64,000 bases of DNA from Ganoderma boninense. Its lineage: Eukaryota > Basidiomycota > Agaricomycetes > Polyporales > Polyporaceae. The position numbers and the translations under genes are program-made. Each line of letters starts with the position of its first letter. The first letter of the stretch is position 1. This document shows, one piece after another, positions 47,800 to 60,725 of the stretch. The notes beneath the pieces were generated by a model. That model worked only from the letters and a program-made list of their open reading frames with translations. It had not been told where the DNA came from and searched no databases. The stretch spans positions 1,972,138 to 2,036,137 of the forward strand of contig CM035310.1 of assembly GCA_002900995.3 (NCBI GenBank). Direction: 5' to 3'.

Positions 47800-48470
47800 G
47801 ATGTCAAGCTTGCCTCGGGAGACGCACCTCGCCTGCGACGTCGTTGGGTGTCTGGGATCCGGACATGGTAGCACTTGGCAGGGGTTAAGATGGGTATCAA
47901 GCAAGACTAGGATGAGCGCAAAGTGGAGGATGGGGCCGTCGTGGTCGTTGTGGAGGATGGCAAGGTCTAAACGCCCGGGACTGTCACGGTCCGCTCCGGT
48001 GGGGCTGTGGCTGTTGGTCCTTGGACCCCAAATTAAAATAACTGCTCCAACTTTTTGTCCTGCCCCCCGTACTGTAACTCCGAAGAATATGACAAGCACA
48101 AGAGGTGAGCAGGCGTGATATGGAAAGGTCGGACCTAGAAAGCAACACTACTCTCAAGCGGCACTGCCTCACGACGTTCGGCTCCCATCTTAGATCAGGA
48201 GGTCATGGGTCCGGTGTTGCTGTGGTGGTACAAGGCCACATAACTCTCACACATGGTAGTCTCGTACGTACTTATCTCAAACCGCTGCGCATTCGAAGAT
48301 GATCAGGCGAACTCGTTGCACATTGAAGACACAGTTTCAACTTGAAGGCATGCCATGCGACAAGCTTAGAAGGAGAAGGGTCTGTGTTGCGCAAGCAAGA
48401 AAGGCGGCTACGATCCTTGTGTTCTACTCTACCGAAACCAATTGCGAAAGAAGAGGGCCTGGCAGCACCT
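47800..48470. other. Intergenic, no gene seen
   Basis: Promoter of the oxysterol-binding protein gene and 3' flank of the leucyl-tRNA synthetase gene. Nothing further recognised. Confidence 0.4.
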
Positions 48471-51400
48471 CTAGACGTTGTAGTACTCGAAGGCTGGGTT
48501 CCCAGGTTCTGCACTCTCCACCAGGGCCTTCGTCAAGACAGAGAGCTCTTTCGACTTCGCATCATCCACCAGGAGCACCACCGCGTCGTTCAAGTTCAAC
48601 GTCCGCTTCAAGTACGGCAGGATCTCATGGAGAACCTTGACCTCCGAGAACGGTACTGTCCGGTTGAACGCGGTCTGCGTTCCGAACTGCTGCATGCGTT
48701 TCTGTGTAACACGGCGTCAAGACAGCGTGTACAAACCAACCCTCATCAACACAAGGAACGCACCTTGAACGCCTGCACGAACGGCATCGCGCGTTTGTCC
48801 TTGATCAGCCCGCGCTGCGTCAGCAGCTCGCGCACCTTCTGGTCGTCCACCTTGTCATGCTCCGCCGAGTACGCCTCCTTCACGATCTGCACGCACGTCT
48901 CCTGCCACTCGGGGAACGCCGTCGACACGTAGATGCGCACTGCGCGGGGCCGCTTAGGGTCGTACGTCGCCTGGCCCTGCTTGCCTTTGTTCATCTTCTT
49001 CAGCAGCGAGAGCTCCGCGTCGCGCATCGTCTTGATCGTGCCGCGCATGTACACCGCAGAGTCAAGCACAGACTGGTCGACAGGTCGCGTCACTGCGGGC
49101 CACTGTGCGAACTGGACGGACTTGGGCTCCTTGAGGATCGCCGTCCAGACATGCTCTGAGAAGTGCGGGGCGATGGGGAGTACAAGGAGGGCCGCGGTGC
49201 GGATCCACCACTCGACGAGGTCGGCGTGCATGCCGACGTCGGAAGTGACCTCACGGTACCAGTCACGGCTTGACTGGATCTCGTAGAAGCCGTACTTCAG
49301 GGCGTCCTTATAGTGCATGCTGTGGAACATGATGAATATCGGAGCTCGATTTCGAAGGAATGGATATTCACGCACTTGGCAAAGTACTGCTTGGTCTTGG
49401 TGATCAAGTCGTTGACCTCATGCTCAAAGACCAGGTCGTGATAGTTCTTCTCGCCTTGACGCAGCTTCGCCTTGTCCTTGATTTGCTCCTGTCGCAGATA
49501 TGAATATGAGCGTCACATCAAAACCCAAAGAATAGTTTACTTACATCGCACCAAGCGATCAAGGTGTGCAGACGCAAAATATTTGCGTTCGCCGTCTTCT
49601 CGTCAAAGTTCGCGTCCTCGATACCGTCACCCGCATCAGCCAGACACAGGCGTGTTGCGTCGGCACCGAACTTCTCGATGCACTGGCGCATCGTCATCGA
49701 GTTGCCCTTGCTCTTCGACATCTTCTGCCCATTGACCATCAGGTGTCCGTTTGTGCGCATGCTCAGCGGCCACTTCTCCTCGGGGAACAGCGCCGCATGG
49801 TTGTACACGCAGAACGTCAAGTGGTTGGGGATGAGGTCCTTGCCGGACGACCGCACATCGAAGGGGTAGAAGTAGTTGAACTCGTGCTTCATCCTGTCCG
49901 CCTTCTCCTTCGGCATCGGTGACGGGTCAGGGAAAGCGCCGTCGTTGAAGACATACTCCCAGATCTCGTCCGTCATCTGGTCAGCGGTGATGCCGAGGAC
50001 ACCGGGGACACTGCCGTCCAGCTTGCCTGAAAAGACGAGGTCAGTGGCGCACGAAACAAATGGCAGACGTATGACGCACTGTGCAGCAAGTGAGCGACCG
50101 TGTAGTATGCCATGTAAACCGTTGAGTCGCTCAAACTCTCGACCAGGAACGTGGGGTCCCAGGGGAGCTTCGAGCCAAGACCATATGTACGCGCGCACGC
50201 CCACTGGTTCAGCCAGGCGAGCACGCCTTCGAAGGCGTTCCGGGTCTCAACGTTGTACGTCTCCATCTTCGCCACAAGCCTGCGCACAGAGCAGCTCAGC
50301 GCCATCAAATGACGACTCGATAAGAAGAAACGCATACTTCTCAGCCTGTGCCCTCCAGGATGGCTCGCCGTAGTCCAAGTACCACTGGTCCATCAGCGCG
50401 ATCACACACTCGTCCGAGCTTCGCGAGACGATCAGGCCCTCGGGCTCCGCATACGCGAACGCCAGTCCAGACGCGATCATCTGCTCGCGCACACGCGGCT
50501 TCGCCTGCTGCACTGGCAAGCCCTTGAAGTCACCGACGAGCATCGTGCCGTTGTAGAAGCCCTCCTTGTACGCGAGTTCCTTCGCTTCCGCGAGCTGCTT
50601 CGTGTCCTTCTGCGACTGGATCTTCAGCTGCTTGATCAGCGCCGGCGCCGACATCTCGCCGTACGTCGGCGTGGAGAGGACGGGGACGGGGTCGTACTGC
50701 ACCCACGAGGGATCGATCTTGTAGAACTCGGGCTTCTTGCGGAGGTCGGTGAGCGTCGCGAAGTCGTCTGGGGAGTCTGAGGGGACGGATGTGACAACGC
50801 CCGTGCCTTTGGTCGGCAGGACATTCTCCATGGGCAGGACGTAGACCTGGGGGTTGACGGACAAGGGCGCCTTGATCTTGGAGCCGACAAGCAGGGAGCC
50901 GTCCACCTCCACCAGCTGGTTCACCTGTCCGCGGACAGATGTGATGCCCTGGAATGCCATGTTGCGTGCAGCGCGGTGTGTGCATACGTACGCCTCCTGG
51001 TCATTAATTGCGAATACGCCGTACTTGATCTGGGTCCCAACGAAGCAATTCGTCTGGCCATACCTTCACGATGCTTCACTTTAATTCCTGTACCGGGCGA
51101 ATGCGGTTGACAAGTACTCACATTGTTTCTGGCCGTAGGGTGGCTGCGACCAAAAATACCTTCCGACTGCCGACCTTCTCCCTGATGACCTCCTCCGCAG
51201 CTTCTGGGAAACTTACGACCTCCATCTTGATACCGGTGTACTCGGTCGGACCCAACGCCTCACCCTCCGAACGGTCGTGGTCCATACATGGCTGGCCATC
51301 TTTGGGACTGTAGACGGTATACCGCTCTCCAAACTTGATCTTGCCCAGCTTGTACAGCTTTTTCGTCTGCCATCGTACGAAGGCATCATAGTACGGGTTT

Positions 51401-52790
51401 GCGTCGGTCGTGATGAACGAGCGGCGCCAGTCTATCCTTGAACCAAACAGTTCGTTGTCTTCCTAAGTAGATAGTTCAGCCATTATACGCAAAATACTAT
51501 CCATCTACCCCCAAGCACCGCATCCAGTTCGCCACCACCTTCTTGCGATCTCGCCAGCATCCCCGCTCTGTCGCCACCCAATCTCGAGTGTCCAGGTCTC
51601 ATTAGCGACTGCTCTTCCGAGCACTGGCGCGAGCGGATAAAACCGAACTCCGAAGGCTGAGCTCCCCCCGGGTGCTTCCCGAAAAAACGCTCCTTGTCAA
51701 CCGCAACAGTGATGCTCCGAAAAGGTCGCCACCCCAAAAGTATGATGGAGAAAGTGCAGAATGGAAAGGGAAAGGCGACATACGAAAGTACGCATATATT
51801 ATGATCAAGTGTCAGCGGGGGGTTCTAGCGGGACATTCGGAGGTACCATGAAGAAGAATGTGCGCGCGGGGAGTACCAGCTGCAGGGAGAACGCACGCGA
51901 CCAAGTCACCGAGGAAAAGTTTGGGTAGAACGGAAACGTCCAGACGCTTTGGACACATCCAGCATGTCCAAAACGTCTGGTCAAGAAACTAGAGTCCGGT
52001 GCACAAGACATGCGAAATTGAATGATCGGACACTCACAATGCAAATTGGGGGGTAGTACTTGAGCCAAAAGTAGGGATCCGCGAACTTCTTGATCTCCTC
52101 CCGAGGCACACCCATCGACTCCATGATCTGGAACTGGTATTGCAGGCCTGTCGCCTTGGCCGCCACCTTGCCCTTCTTCGCCTTCTCCGCTGGCTTTGCA
52201 GGTCCATCAGATACCGCGGTGGACGCAGCAGCGTTGGCGTCGCTGTCCGGGACGAACCGTTCGAAGTTTTCGCCGAACATTTCGATCTCGCGCTCGATTT
52301 TGTCCGAGGCCGCCTGCCGCCGCCACCACCATGTATCCTCGTCCCACTCCGCAAAAGAGATGGTACGACGCACCTTGATGGGCATGCCCGTGCAATGGAA
52401 CCCATGCGGGAACAACACCCGCTTCCCGACCATCCGATGATATCCTGCGGCGAATTCAATCTTGGAAATCGTGAATGCATGGCCGAGGTGGAGGGAGCCG
52501 TTCGTGTACGGGTAGGGAAAGTTGCCGAACCACTTGGGGAACTGCTCCTTGATCTCCGCAGGGGAGAGGCCCTTGAGCTCTTCCTGAGACGGAGGCTCGA
52601 CCTCGAAGAGCCGCTCCTCCTGCCACTTTGCCTGGTACTTGAGCTCGAGCTCGCGGAGCTCGTCGCGTTTGCCCGTCTGGGCGAGCTCGATGGTGTTGGC
52701 GGAGGCGTTGGCCATGGTGCGGGTGGAGATTATACTCGTGAGACGAGTGGGACGTATAGAACGTCGCCAGAGGGAGAGAATGGCGGCCAA
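48471..52790 (-). CDS. CDC60: Leucyl-tRNA synthetase (cytosolic type), class Ia
   Basis: A multi-exon minus-strand gene encoding roughly 1,100 residues. The catalytic start is [20 protein letters not shown] (HIGH motif as HLGH) and [40 protein letters not shown] and AATLRPETM precede the CP1 editing domain. The KMSKS loop is [20 protein letters not shown], followed by the anticodon-binding domain and an eukaryote-specific C-terminus ending NPAFEYYNV. It charges tRNA-Leu. The cytosolic start is [20 protein letters not shown] at 52715. An upstream in-frame ATG at 52790 adds [20 protein letters not shown], a mitochondrial-targeting-like leader. A 560-bp intron (about 51,475-52,035), unusually long for this genome, splits KYYPPI from [14 protein letters not shown]. 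Confidence 0.93.
51940..51980. repeat. Strong hairpin inside the leucyl-tRNA synthetase intron
   Basis: Arms CCAGACGCTTTGGACA (51940-51955) and TGTCCAAAACGTCTGG (51965-51980) pair at 15 of 16 positions around a 9-nt loop. It lies inside the 560-bp intron, near its donor. Its origin (a small transposon relic or a structured RNA) is unknown. Confidence 0.75.
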
Positions 52791-54300
52791 TGCAGTGTGG
52801 ATGGACCAGATAAATCAGGCAAAAAGAGCTGTGAGCAATCGATGTCAGTTTGAGTCATCTGAAGCCAATCTGCGCAGATCCATATCGTCCATGGGTGTCC
52901 GGGGTCCGTTGCGCCCTCACTGCCCACCTATCGATGCCACAGAGGAGCACAGCACCTGAAGAGAGAGACCTGGAGACTTACGTTCCGAAACCAGAGTGCG
53001 TGACGAGACGAGGGGCTCGACCTAATAGTAAGTTGCAGACGATGATGACAGGGACGTCGGTAAGTTGTGCACGGCTGCCGACCGTAGGGTTTAGCCTAGA
53101 CTGAATTTGGGGTTAGGAGATTGATACACAAAAGCCTTGTTCGGCTCAAGTTACAAGTAGGCTCAGATACCTACTACCCTCAGGGTACACTGTACCCTTA
53201 ACGCATCATGCGACAAAGCCTGTAGGTACGTTGTATCAGTCTAGCATATGCGTATGCCATGATTGACACTACTGATGTAGAGAGTTAGCCAGCTTAAAAG
53301 CTGACACTTGATAATAATGGCGGGCGGGGTGCCACCATCTACTGATTTCTTGCATCGAAGTTCATGCCAAATTACGTCGATGATCCTGTCCATGGGGTTA
53401 TACATACACACATCATGTGTCTCGCCACACAGCATCGATAAGTATATATATGTTGACACACACATTATCTTGCACGAGCCAATGCTTCTGATGTCTTATG
53501 CTTCAACCAGGGGTGCTTCGCTGCAGTAGAGTCCGGAAGTGCTGGGGAAAGGACCGTCTTTCAGATGTCTTAGCGGCCGCGGAACGACAGTACGTGCTAT
53601 GCACGCCTATATCCTACAGAATACACAGGGTGACCGGTGACCTCGGGACGAGGACGATGCTGGCGCCTCTGGATACGACTTGAATAACTGGCCTCGAAAC
53701 CTTGGCTCGCCGTGTTCAACGGCTGCCTGCGTTCCGAGGATGTTCCAGGGAACCTGTCAGATGTTCAATGGCGGAGTGTACGTGCGCATCGCTTCTGTAT
53801 CATATCAGCTATTCTGACCCAAATACCTAGGTACATGCGGAACGGTATCCAGTATGGGCATCCCTGGCCCATAAGTAACTTTACCTTTCTGTCATGACCC
53901 CGTCGAGATCGAACGAGCGGGTGTTTCCTTCTGCAGACACCATCGGTTATGAGGGTGTGCCCTCGCCGAGTCGGTCGTGTGAACCACGGACTTGGCGGCT
54001 CCTACCTGCAAGAAGGAGGATAAATTAGGTATAGACGTGCCCAAGGACTATGCGACTCGCTCAGTGAGTCGCCGTACAATCCAGCTTCGGACCATATACA
54101 TCGTTGAAAAGCTCGACGATTTCTACGAAAACAGTCAACGCTCTGAACTCCAGCGCAGATAGGCAGCACTCACTCTTGTTGTACAACGTATACTATTGGC
54201 CATTCGTAGTTGATAAGGAAACGTAAAGGGGCTCTTCACGGATTTCGGTCAGCCGCCGACGAGTCGCCCTCTTTCCCGTCGGAGCGGGCAAATTAGTCAT
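52791..54300. other. Gene-poor intergenic region, first part
   Basis: Promoter of the leucyl-tRNA synthetase gene, then about 1.4 kb without a supportable gene. AT-rich words near 53,270-53,480 include TATATATATG. No transposase or RNA gene recognised. Confidence 0.4.
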
Positions 54301-54315
54301 TCCAAGGGTGGGGCC

Positions 54316-54503
54316 GGGCCGCGAAGCGGCCCAAAAGGTGCCAAGGGGTGGCCAGCGCGCCGAAGGCGCGCTCTCCGTCCTCCTGCCGCCTTCCTCTCCT
54401 TCAGTCCTCCAATCTGGCCGCAAAAATCGTGAAAATGGGCCAAAAATCGTGTTCCCTAGCCCCTTATTCCTCCGGGTCTCGCGGCGGCGCGCGCGCCGCC
54501 GCG
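54316..54503. repeat. Cluster of GC-rich palindromes (two GAA-loop hairpins and one 24-nt palindrome)
   Basis: Three strong palindromes lie within 190 bp. GGGCCGC-GAA-GCGGCCC spans 54316-54332. AGCGCGCC-GAA-GGCGCGCT spans 54354-54372. A perfect 24-nt palindrome of CGCGGCGG/CCGCCGCG type with a GC core spans 54480-54503. The first contains the heptamer GCGAAGC, known as an exceptionally stable DNA mini-hairpin. No protein frame explains the pattern. Confidence 0.8.
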
Positions 54504-55178
54504 TCTCCCTGTATAACTCCTTATACTACTCCGAATGCTAACTCTCAGCTTGCCAATACAATTCCTCTCGAAGTTCCCCACCGATTTTCTTCTTTCTGGG
54601 CTTGTTTTAAACAGGTGAACCTTGCCTTCGACATGATGTATGCACCTTCGGGTTGTACCTCTTCCTTCCTCCCTCAAGCTCAGTTTTTATTGCATTTATG
54701 TACACTTTGCTGTGACTTTTTGCCTTGAACTTTGCCTCATGCTCTGATAGTTAGCAAATATACTTGTATACTATAAACCTATCCTTTTCGCTCGCAACGC
54801 GGCCTCCAGAAGCCTTGAAACCCGGTGCATCTGCCCCCGAGCCCCGTCGCGAGCCATTGCACCCTTTAAGCGCTCGTTTTTGGTAGTGGCCTCTTTCCGT
54901 ATTAGGGTGCGGTAGGGCTAGGGTTTATTTGATCGCCTCAACCAAATTTGGTCTGGGGGACCAAATTGGACCAATTTAGTCGTGACCCTTGGCATGGCGG
55001 GGCTCCCTCGGAGCGCTCGCATCCGGACAGGAACGATCACGGGGGACGCCTGGCACATGTATATGTACCTCGGCTGTCGCCACAGGTACCACGCTGAGCT
55101 GCCCCCGCCCGTCCTGTCGCTCTCGTTCTTCTCCCTCTCTCTCCACATTTTCGGCAGGACGCCGCCGACGTCTCAGTG
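54504..55178. other. Gene-poor region with short AT palindromes
   Basis: Contains the 12-bp palindrome ACCAAATTTGGT (54941-54952) followed by related words GACCAAATTGGACC and CAATTTAGT. A CTAGGGTTTA motif lies just upstream. C/T-rich leader sequence precedes the MFS gene start. No gene seen. Confidence 0.5.
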
Positions 55179-57742
55179 ATGCCCAAACCCAGCCTCTCGT
55201 CGGAGGGTACGTATGTCAACCACGTTCGCTGAGGCTCGTCCAGCGCCGCTCTCAGCGTCCTCCAGTACTGACTTTTCAATCACATGCGTCTCCGGCGTCT
55301 GGCAGACGGGGATGGGTCAATCGAGATGTCTCCTGGTGAGTATCCAGCCAGCCCGTCAATGCATGCAGCCGCGCCCGGCTCCGACGACTCCCCGCACGCG
55401 ACGGTGCCTTCTCCCGTACCCAATACCAATACCAAGACCACCTCGCGTATCATCCTTCGCTAACGTTCGTCATGCACAGAGAAAGGCGCTCCCGCCGATG
55501 AAAGTTCGGAATTGGAGACGACAGCGGGCCCTCAGGAATACCGGTTGTACAAACGGCGATGGATTGGACTTGTGGCACTCGTACGTTACCCATTTCCGAG
55601 CCCTGCTCTGCAGACGAGTTCTTATCTCATGCGGTCATTGATGTCGCCCTAGGTCATTCTGAATATCGTCTCTGGTATGACACTGGTGTGGTTCGGACCC
55701 ATTGCGAATTCAGGTGTGTCCGTTCTTGGAATCTCAACTGGTGGGGTTTCTCGCTTAGTGGCCTTGCCTTGCAAGTTGTCCTGGAGTTTGGCTTCACTTT
55801 GGACCAGATCAACTGGTTTGGAAATATCGTCAATGTCGTCTACCTCCCTTCGGCTTTCGTCATGCCCTACTTGTATCGGAGATTGGGAGTTCGGAAGGCG
55901 GTGAGTCACCTCGATGTATGCGTTCGTTTCGGTCCGTTCTTAAACTTCCTAGTGTTTCATTGCAGGGTCGCTTTTCGTGGTGTCCGCCTGGGTCAGATTC
56001 GCAGGAACAGTTCATGGCCTGAGTGTTCAAGGTTCATACGCGTTAATCATGGTTGGGCAGGTGAGAATTCCTGGTTGAGACATTCTTACCTTGTGTTTTG
56101 AGCGAATTGCGCAGCTGTTGGCAGCCATGTCGCTGCCGATATTGCAGGTCGTTATTCCGAGCTATTCAGAACGATGGTTTAATCTGAAGAGCCGCACGAC
56201 TGCAACGATGATCATGAGCCTCTGTAGGTCATCGATCCTCTCGACCCTGCTCCTTAGCTCAAAATCTCTCCCTAGCAAATCCGGTCGGGAATGCCTTAGG
56301 GCAACTGATTCCTCCCCTTATCAGCACGACGCGGGATTCTGTACGTCTGGTACTATCAAAAGACGCTTCGTTTCAAGCTAACACCAGGGCAGATACTTGT
56401 CATGGCAATAATTTTCACAGCTGCAGCCCCGATAGTGTTTTTTGTCGGCGAAGCGCCCCCGACTCCTCCCAGTGCGTTTCATCTCATAGGGGGTCGGTTG
56501 TTGCAACGTTGAGTGCTCACTGTGAAGCATAGCATTCGCTGCAACTCACAAGCGTCCAACACTATCCTCTCTCGGCCGCGCGATGCTTGGGAAGGTGCCT
56601 CAGAGTGAATACGCTTACATGACCATGCGCCAAAGGATCGACTTCGTCATCCTCTGTGTGCTCTTCGGTGTCCTGGTGGGAATGTGCGTTCACTCCTTAT
56701 CACCGGCGGCCTCCTCGCTTGTCTCACGGTGCCGTCCCGTCTCCTCTTCTCTTGCAGTATCAACACTTTTGCCATTCTGACGGCGCAGCAGCTGGTGTGT
56801 ATATTTTCTCTCTCTACCTGTTATGGAGCTTATCGTCATCGTATCGATGCAGGAGCCCTACGGGTATTCGGATGACACTGCGGGACTCATGGGTGCCGTG
56901 CTGCTTCTAGTCGGTCTCGTGTCCGGCGCTATCAGTTCCCCTCTCCTGGATCGTGTATTCACGAACCATCTGGCCCTGACCGGGAAGCTCCTTCTCCCCG
57001 CCATGGGTGCATCTTGGCTCGCGATGATCTGGGAGAGTGCGTAAAACGTGTTCTGTTGGCTGGTCATCGGGCTCCGGCTGACCCTATCTTCGCGCTGATC
57101 GTAGTCAAGCCGAACAACGACGCGGTCCTCTTCGTGCTCGTGGCGATCATCGGCGCTACCGGCCTCACTCTTCTCCCTGTCGTGCTCGAACTCGGAGTCG
57201 AGCTCACACGCAACGCAGATGGAAGTTCGGCGGTTTTGTGGTTCAGGTACGCGCCACTAGTCTAAACGGACTCCCAAGAGCCGGAGTCAGCTGAATGCGA
57301 CCCATGTGTTTTAGCACGAACCTTTGTGGCCTGATATTCGTTCTGGGTAAGTTTCACTCCATGTTCCTCGACATTGTGGCGTCACTCACGGTCGCGTGTG
57401 ACAGTGGAGGGAGCGCTCCGCGCCGGACCAAGCGCGAACCCACCCTACAACATGCACCACGCGATCATCTTCCAAGGTGTTCTGGGCATGGCTGTGGTCG
57501 TGTTGGTCTACCTCCTCGAGGGCAAGCAGACACGGCGCTCGCAGGACGAGGTCATGCTCGACGAGACCGCGCGCACGCATGACCTCTCCACCCAAACGGC
57601 ACCCGTTGGGACAAGTGTCGATGTGCTTGAGGTGCCGTTCACGTCCTCCACGGAGGACCACGAGATGACCTTGCCCGCTGACATTACGAGGGTCGATTTG
57701 GAGAGTGGGAAAGAGAGCCCAGTTATGACGGTGACGAGGTGA
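55179..57742 (+). CDS. MFS transporter, FLVCR/SLC49-like
   Basis: Exon 1 (55179-55206; MPKPSLSSEG) joins small exons encoding DGSIEMSPEKGAPADESSEL and TAGPQEYRLYKRRWIGLVAL, a cytosolic head followed by helix 1. Typical major-facilitator segments follow: VILNIVSGMTLVWFGPIANS, LEFGFTLDQINWFGNIVNVV, YLPSAFVMPYLYRRLGVRKA, SYALIMVGQ, ATMIMSLANPVGNALGQLIP, INTFAILTAQQL, GLMGAVLLLVGLVSGAISSP and NMHHAIIFQGVLGMAVVVLV. The WFGNIVNVVYLP and ANPVGNALGQ motifs are characteristic of the FLVCR/DIRC2 (SLC49) group. Animal members export heme or carry choline. The fungal substrate is unknown. The C-terminal tail is acidic and Thr/Ser-rich. About ten short introns interrupt the gene, so internal junctions are approximate. 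Confidence 0.85.
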
Positions 57743-58693
57743 CATTTCGGCCTCTGGGCGGCCGACGATGAGATCACCGCGACGAGTGGGGCGACGCGGG
57801 CGATGGCGAGTTTAAATGATACATGCCCGTGGTGACCATTCGAAGCTGACAATGCGTGTTTCAGGTCTTCATTCAGCCCGCGCCTCGCTGTCTGAAGAAC
57901 TACGAATACGTCATGGGCATGCAGAATTCACGAGGACGGATTGATAGACGCAAGTTTCGTCACTCGGATTTTGTGCGCGGATGTGCCACGGCAGCACATG
58001 GACACTCTTGAGCTTATTTGTTTTGGCTTGTGCTTTATGACTATGTAACGTGCGCGCCGTGTATTGCTGACATGTTGTACAACCAGCCGATACCGTCTAC
58101 ATAGAGTCCGTCAATGCTGTATCTGGCTTGCATATCTGGCCGCTCGGTCCTGTGGGCAAGGGAGTCTTCAAGACCGCGCTGTTTCATGCTTTTCATGCTC
58201 GATGACGTACTTGGCTGCCGAAGGTCGGTCCCTGGCGCACTGGCAGTGCCACTGGGCGTCCCCGAGAGCCCCGAAGGAAGCGGGGTTGGAATGCCGTCAT
58301 CCGGGTCTTCCTCTCAAAAATGATGTTGAACGGTGAGCACCAGAGGCGGCACGGACCGCACGGACTGTTTCCCAAAGAAACAAGATTACTGGCAGGGAGG
58401 AGCATGGCTGCTGGTCCATTTCAACTCTCCGGTCTTTCCACGGGGCTGTTCTCGCGAACAGGTGTGCCCGAGCGTTCTCCAGCGAACGGCCGAGAGGGAG
58501 GACGAGACCGATTTCCCCGAGGCTGACGAATCTGCCGCCGCTCGAGTCAGACACCGTCCGCTGTGCATTGCGATCCCGCAGGAGATGGCCCCCAGACCGT
58601 TATGTGCCCAGGGATATTACGAGTTTCTGAGTCCTGGCACAAGCGTCGTCTTGACTAACTCGTTACGAAACAGAAAGACCGCCGGCCGAGAGG
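57743..58693. other. Intergenic, GAPDH upstream region
   Basis: 3' flank of the transporter gene and the long upstream region of GAPDH. Open frames lack domains. The core promoter near 58,695 is listed separately. Confidence 0.5.
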
Positions 58694-58694
58694 G

Positions 58695-58702
58695 CATAAA
58701 AG
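58695..58702 (+). promoter_or_regulatory. TATA-like box of GAPDH
   Basis: CATAAAAG lies about 95 bp upstream of the ATG at 58794. It is followed by a strongly C/T-rich leader (CTGCTCTTTCTCGG), typical of highly expressed fungal gpd promoters. Confidence 0.6.
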
Positions 58703-58793
58703 CGTCCCCCAATTGCCCAAACCAAACAAAGCCTCAACTCCGGACATTCGAACCTCATCTGCTCTTTCTCGGTCTCAACCCGTCCTATCTACG

Positions 58794-60725
<1,932 letters not shown>

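Noticed and set aside
49518..49922. Plus-strand frames opposite the KMSKS region
   Set aside because: The minus strand encodes the leucyl-tRNA synthetase KMSKS loop here, so the plus frames are shadows.
52140..52853. 237-codon plus-strand frame over the start of the leucyl-tRNA synthetase gene
   Set aside because: It lies opposite exons with the HLGH motif and is explained as an antisense shadow of a GC-rich gene.
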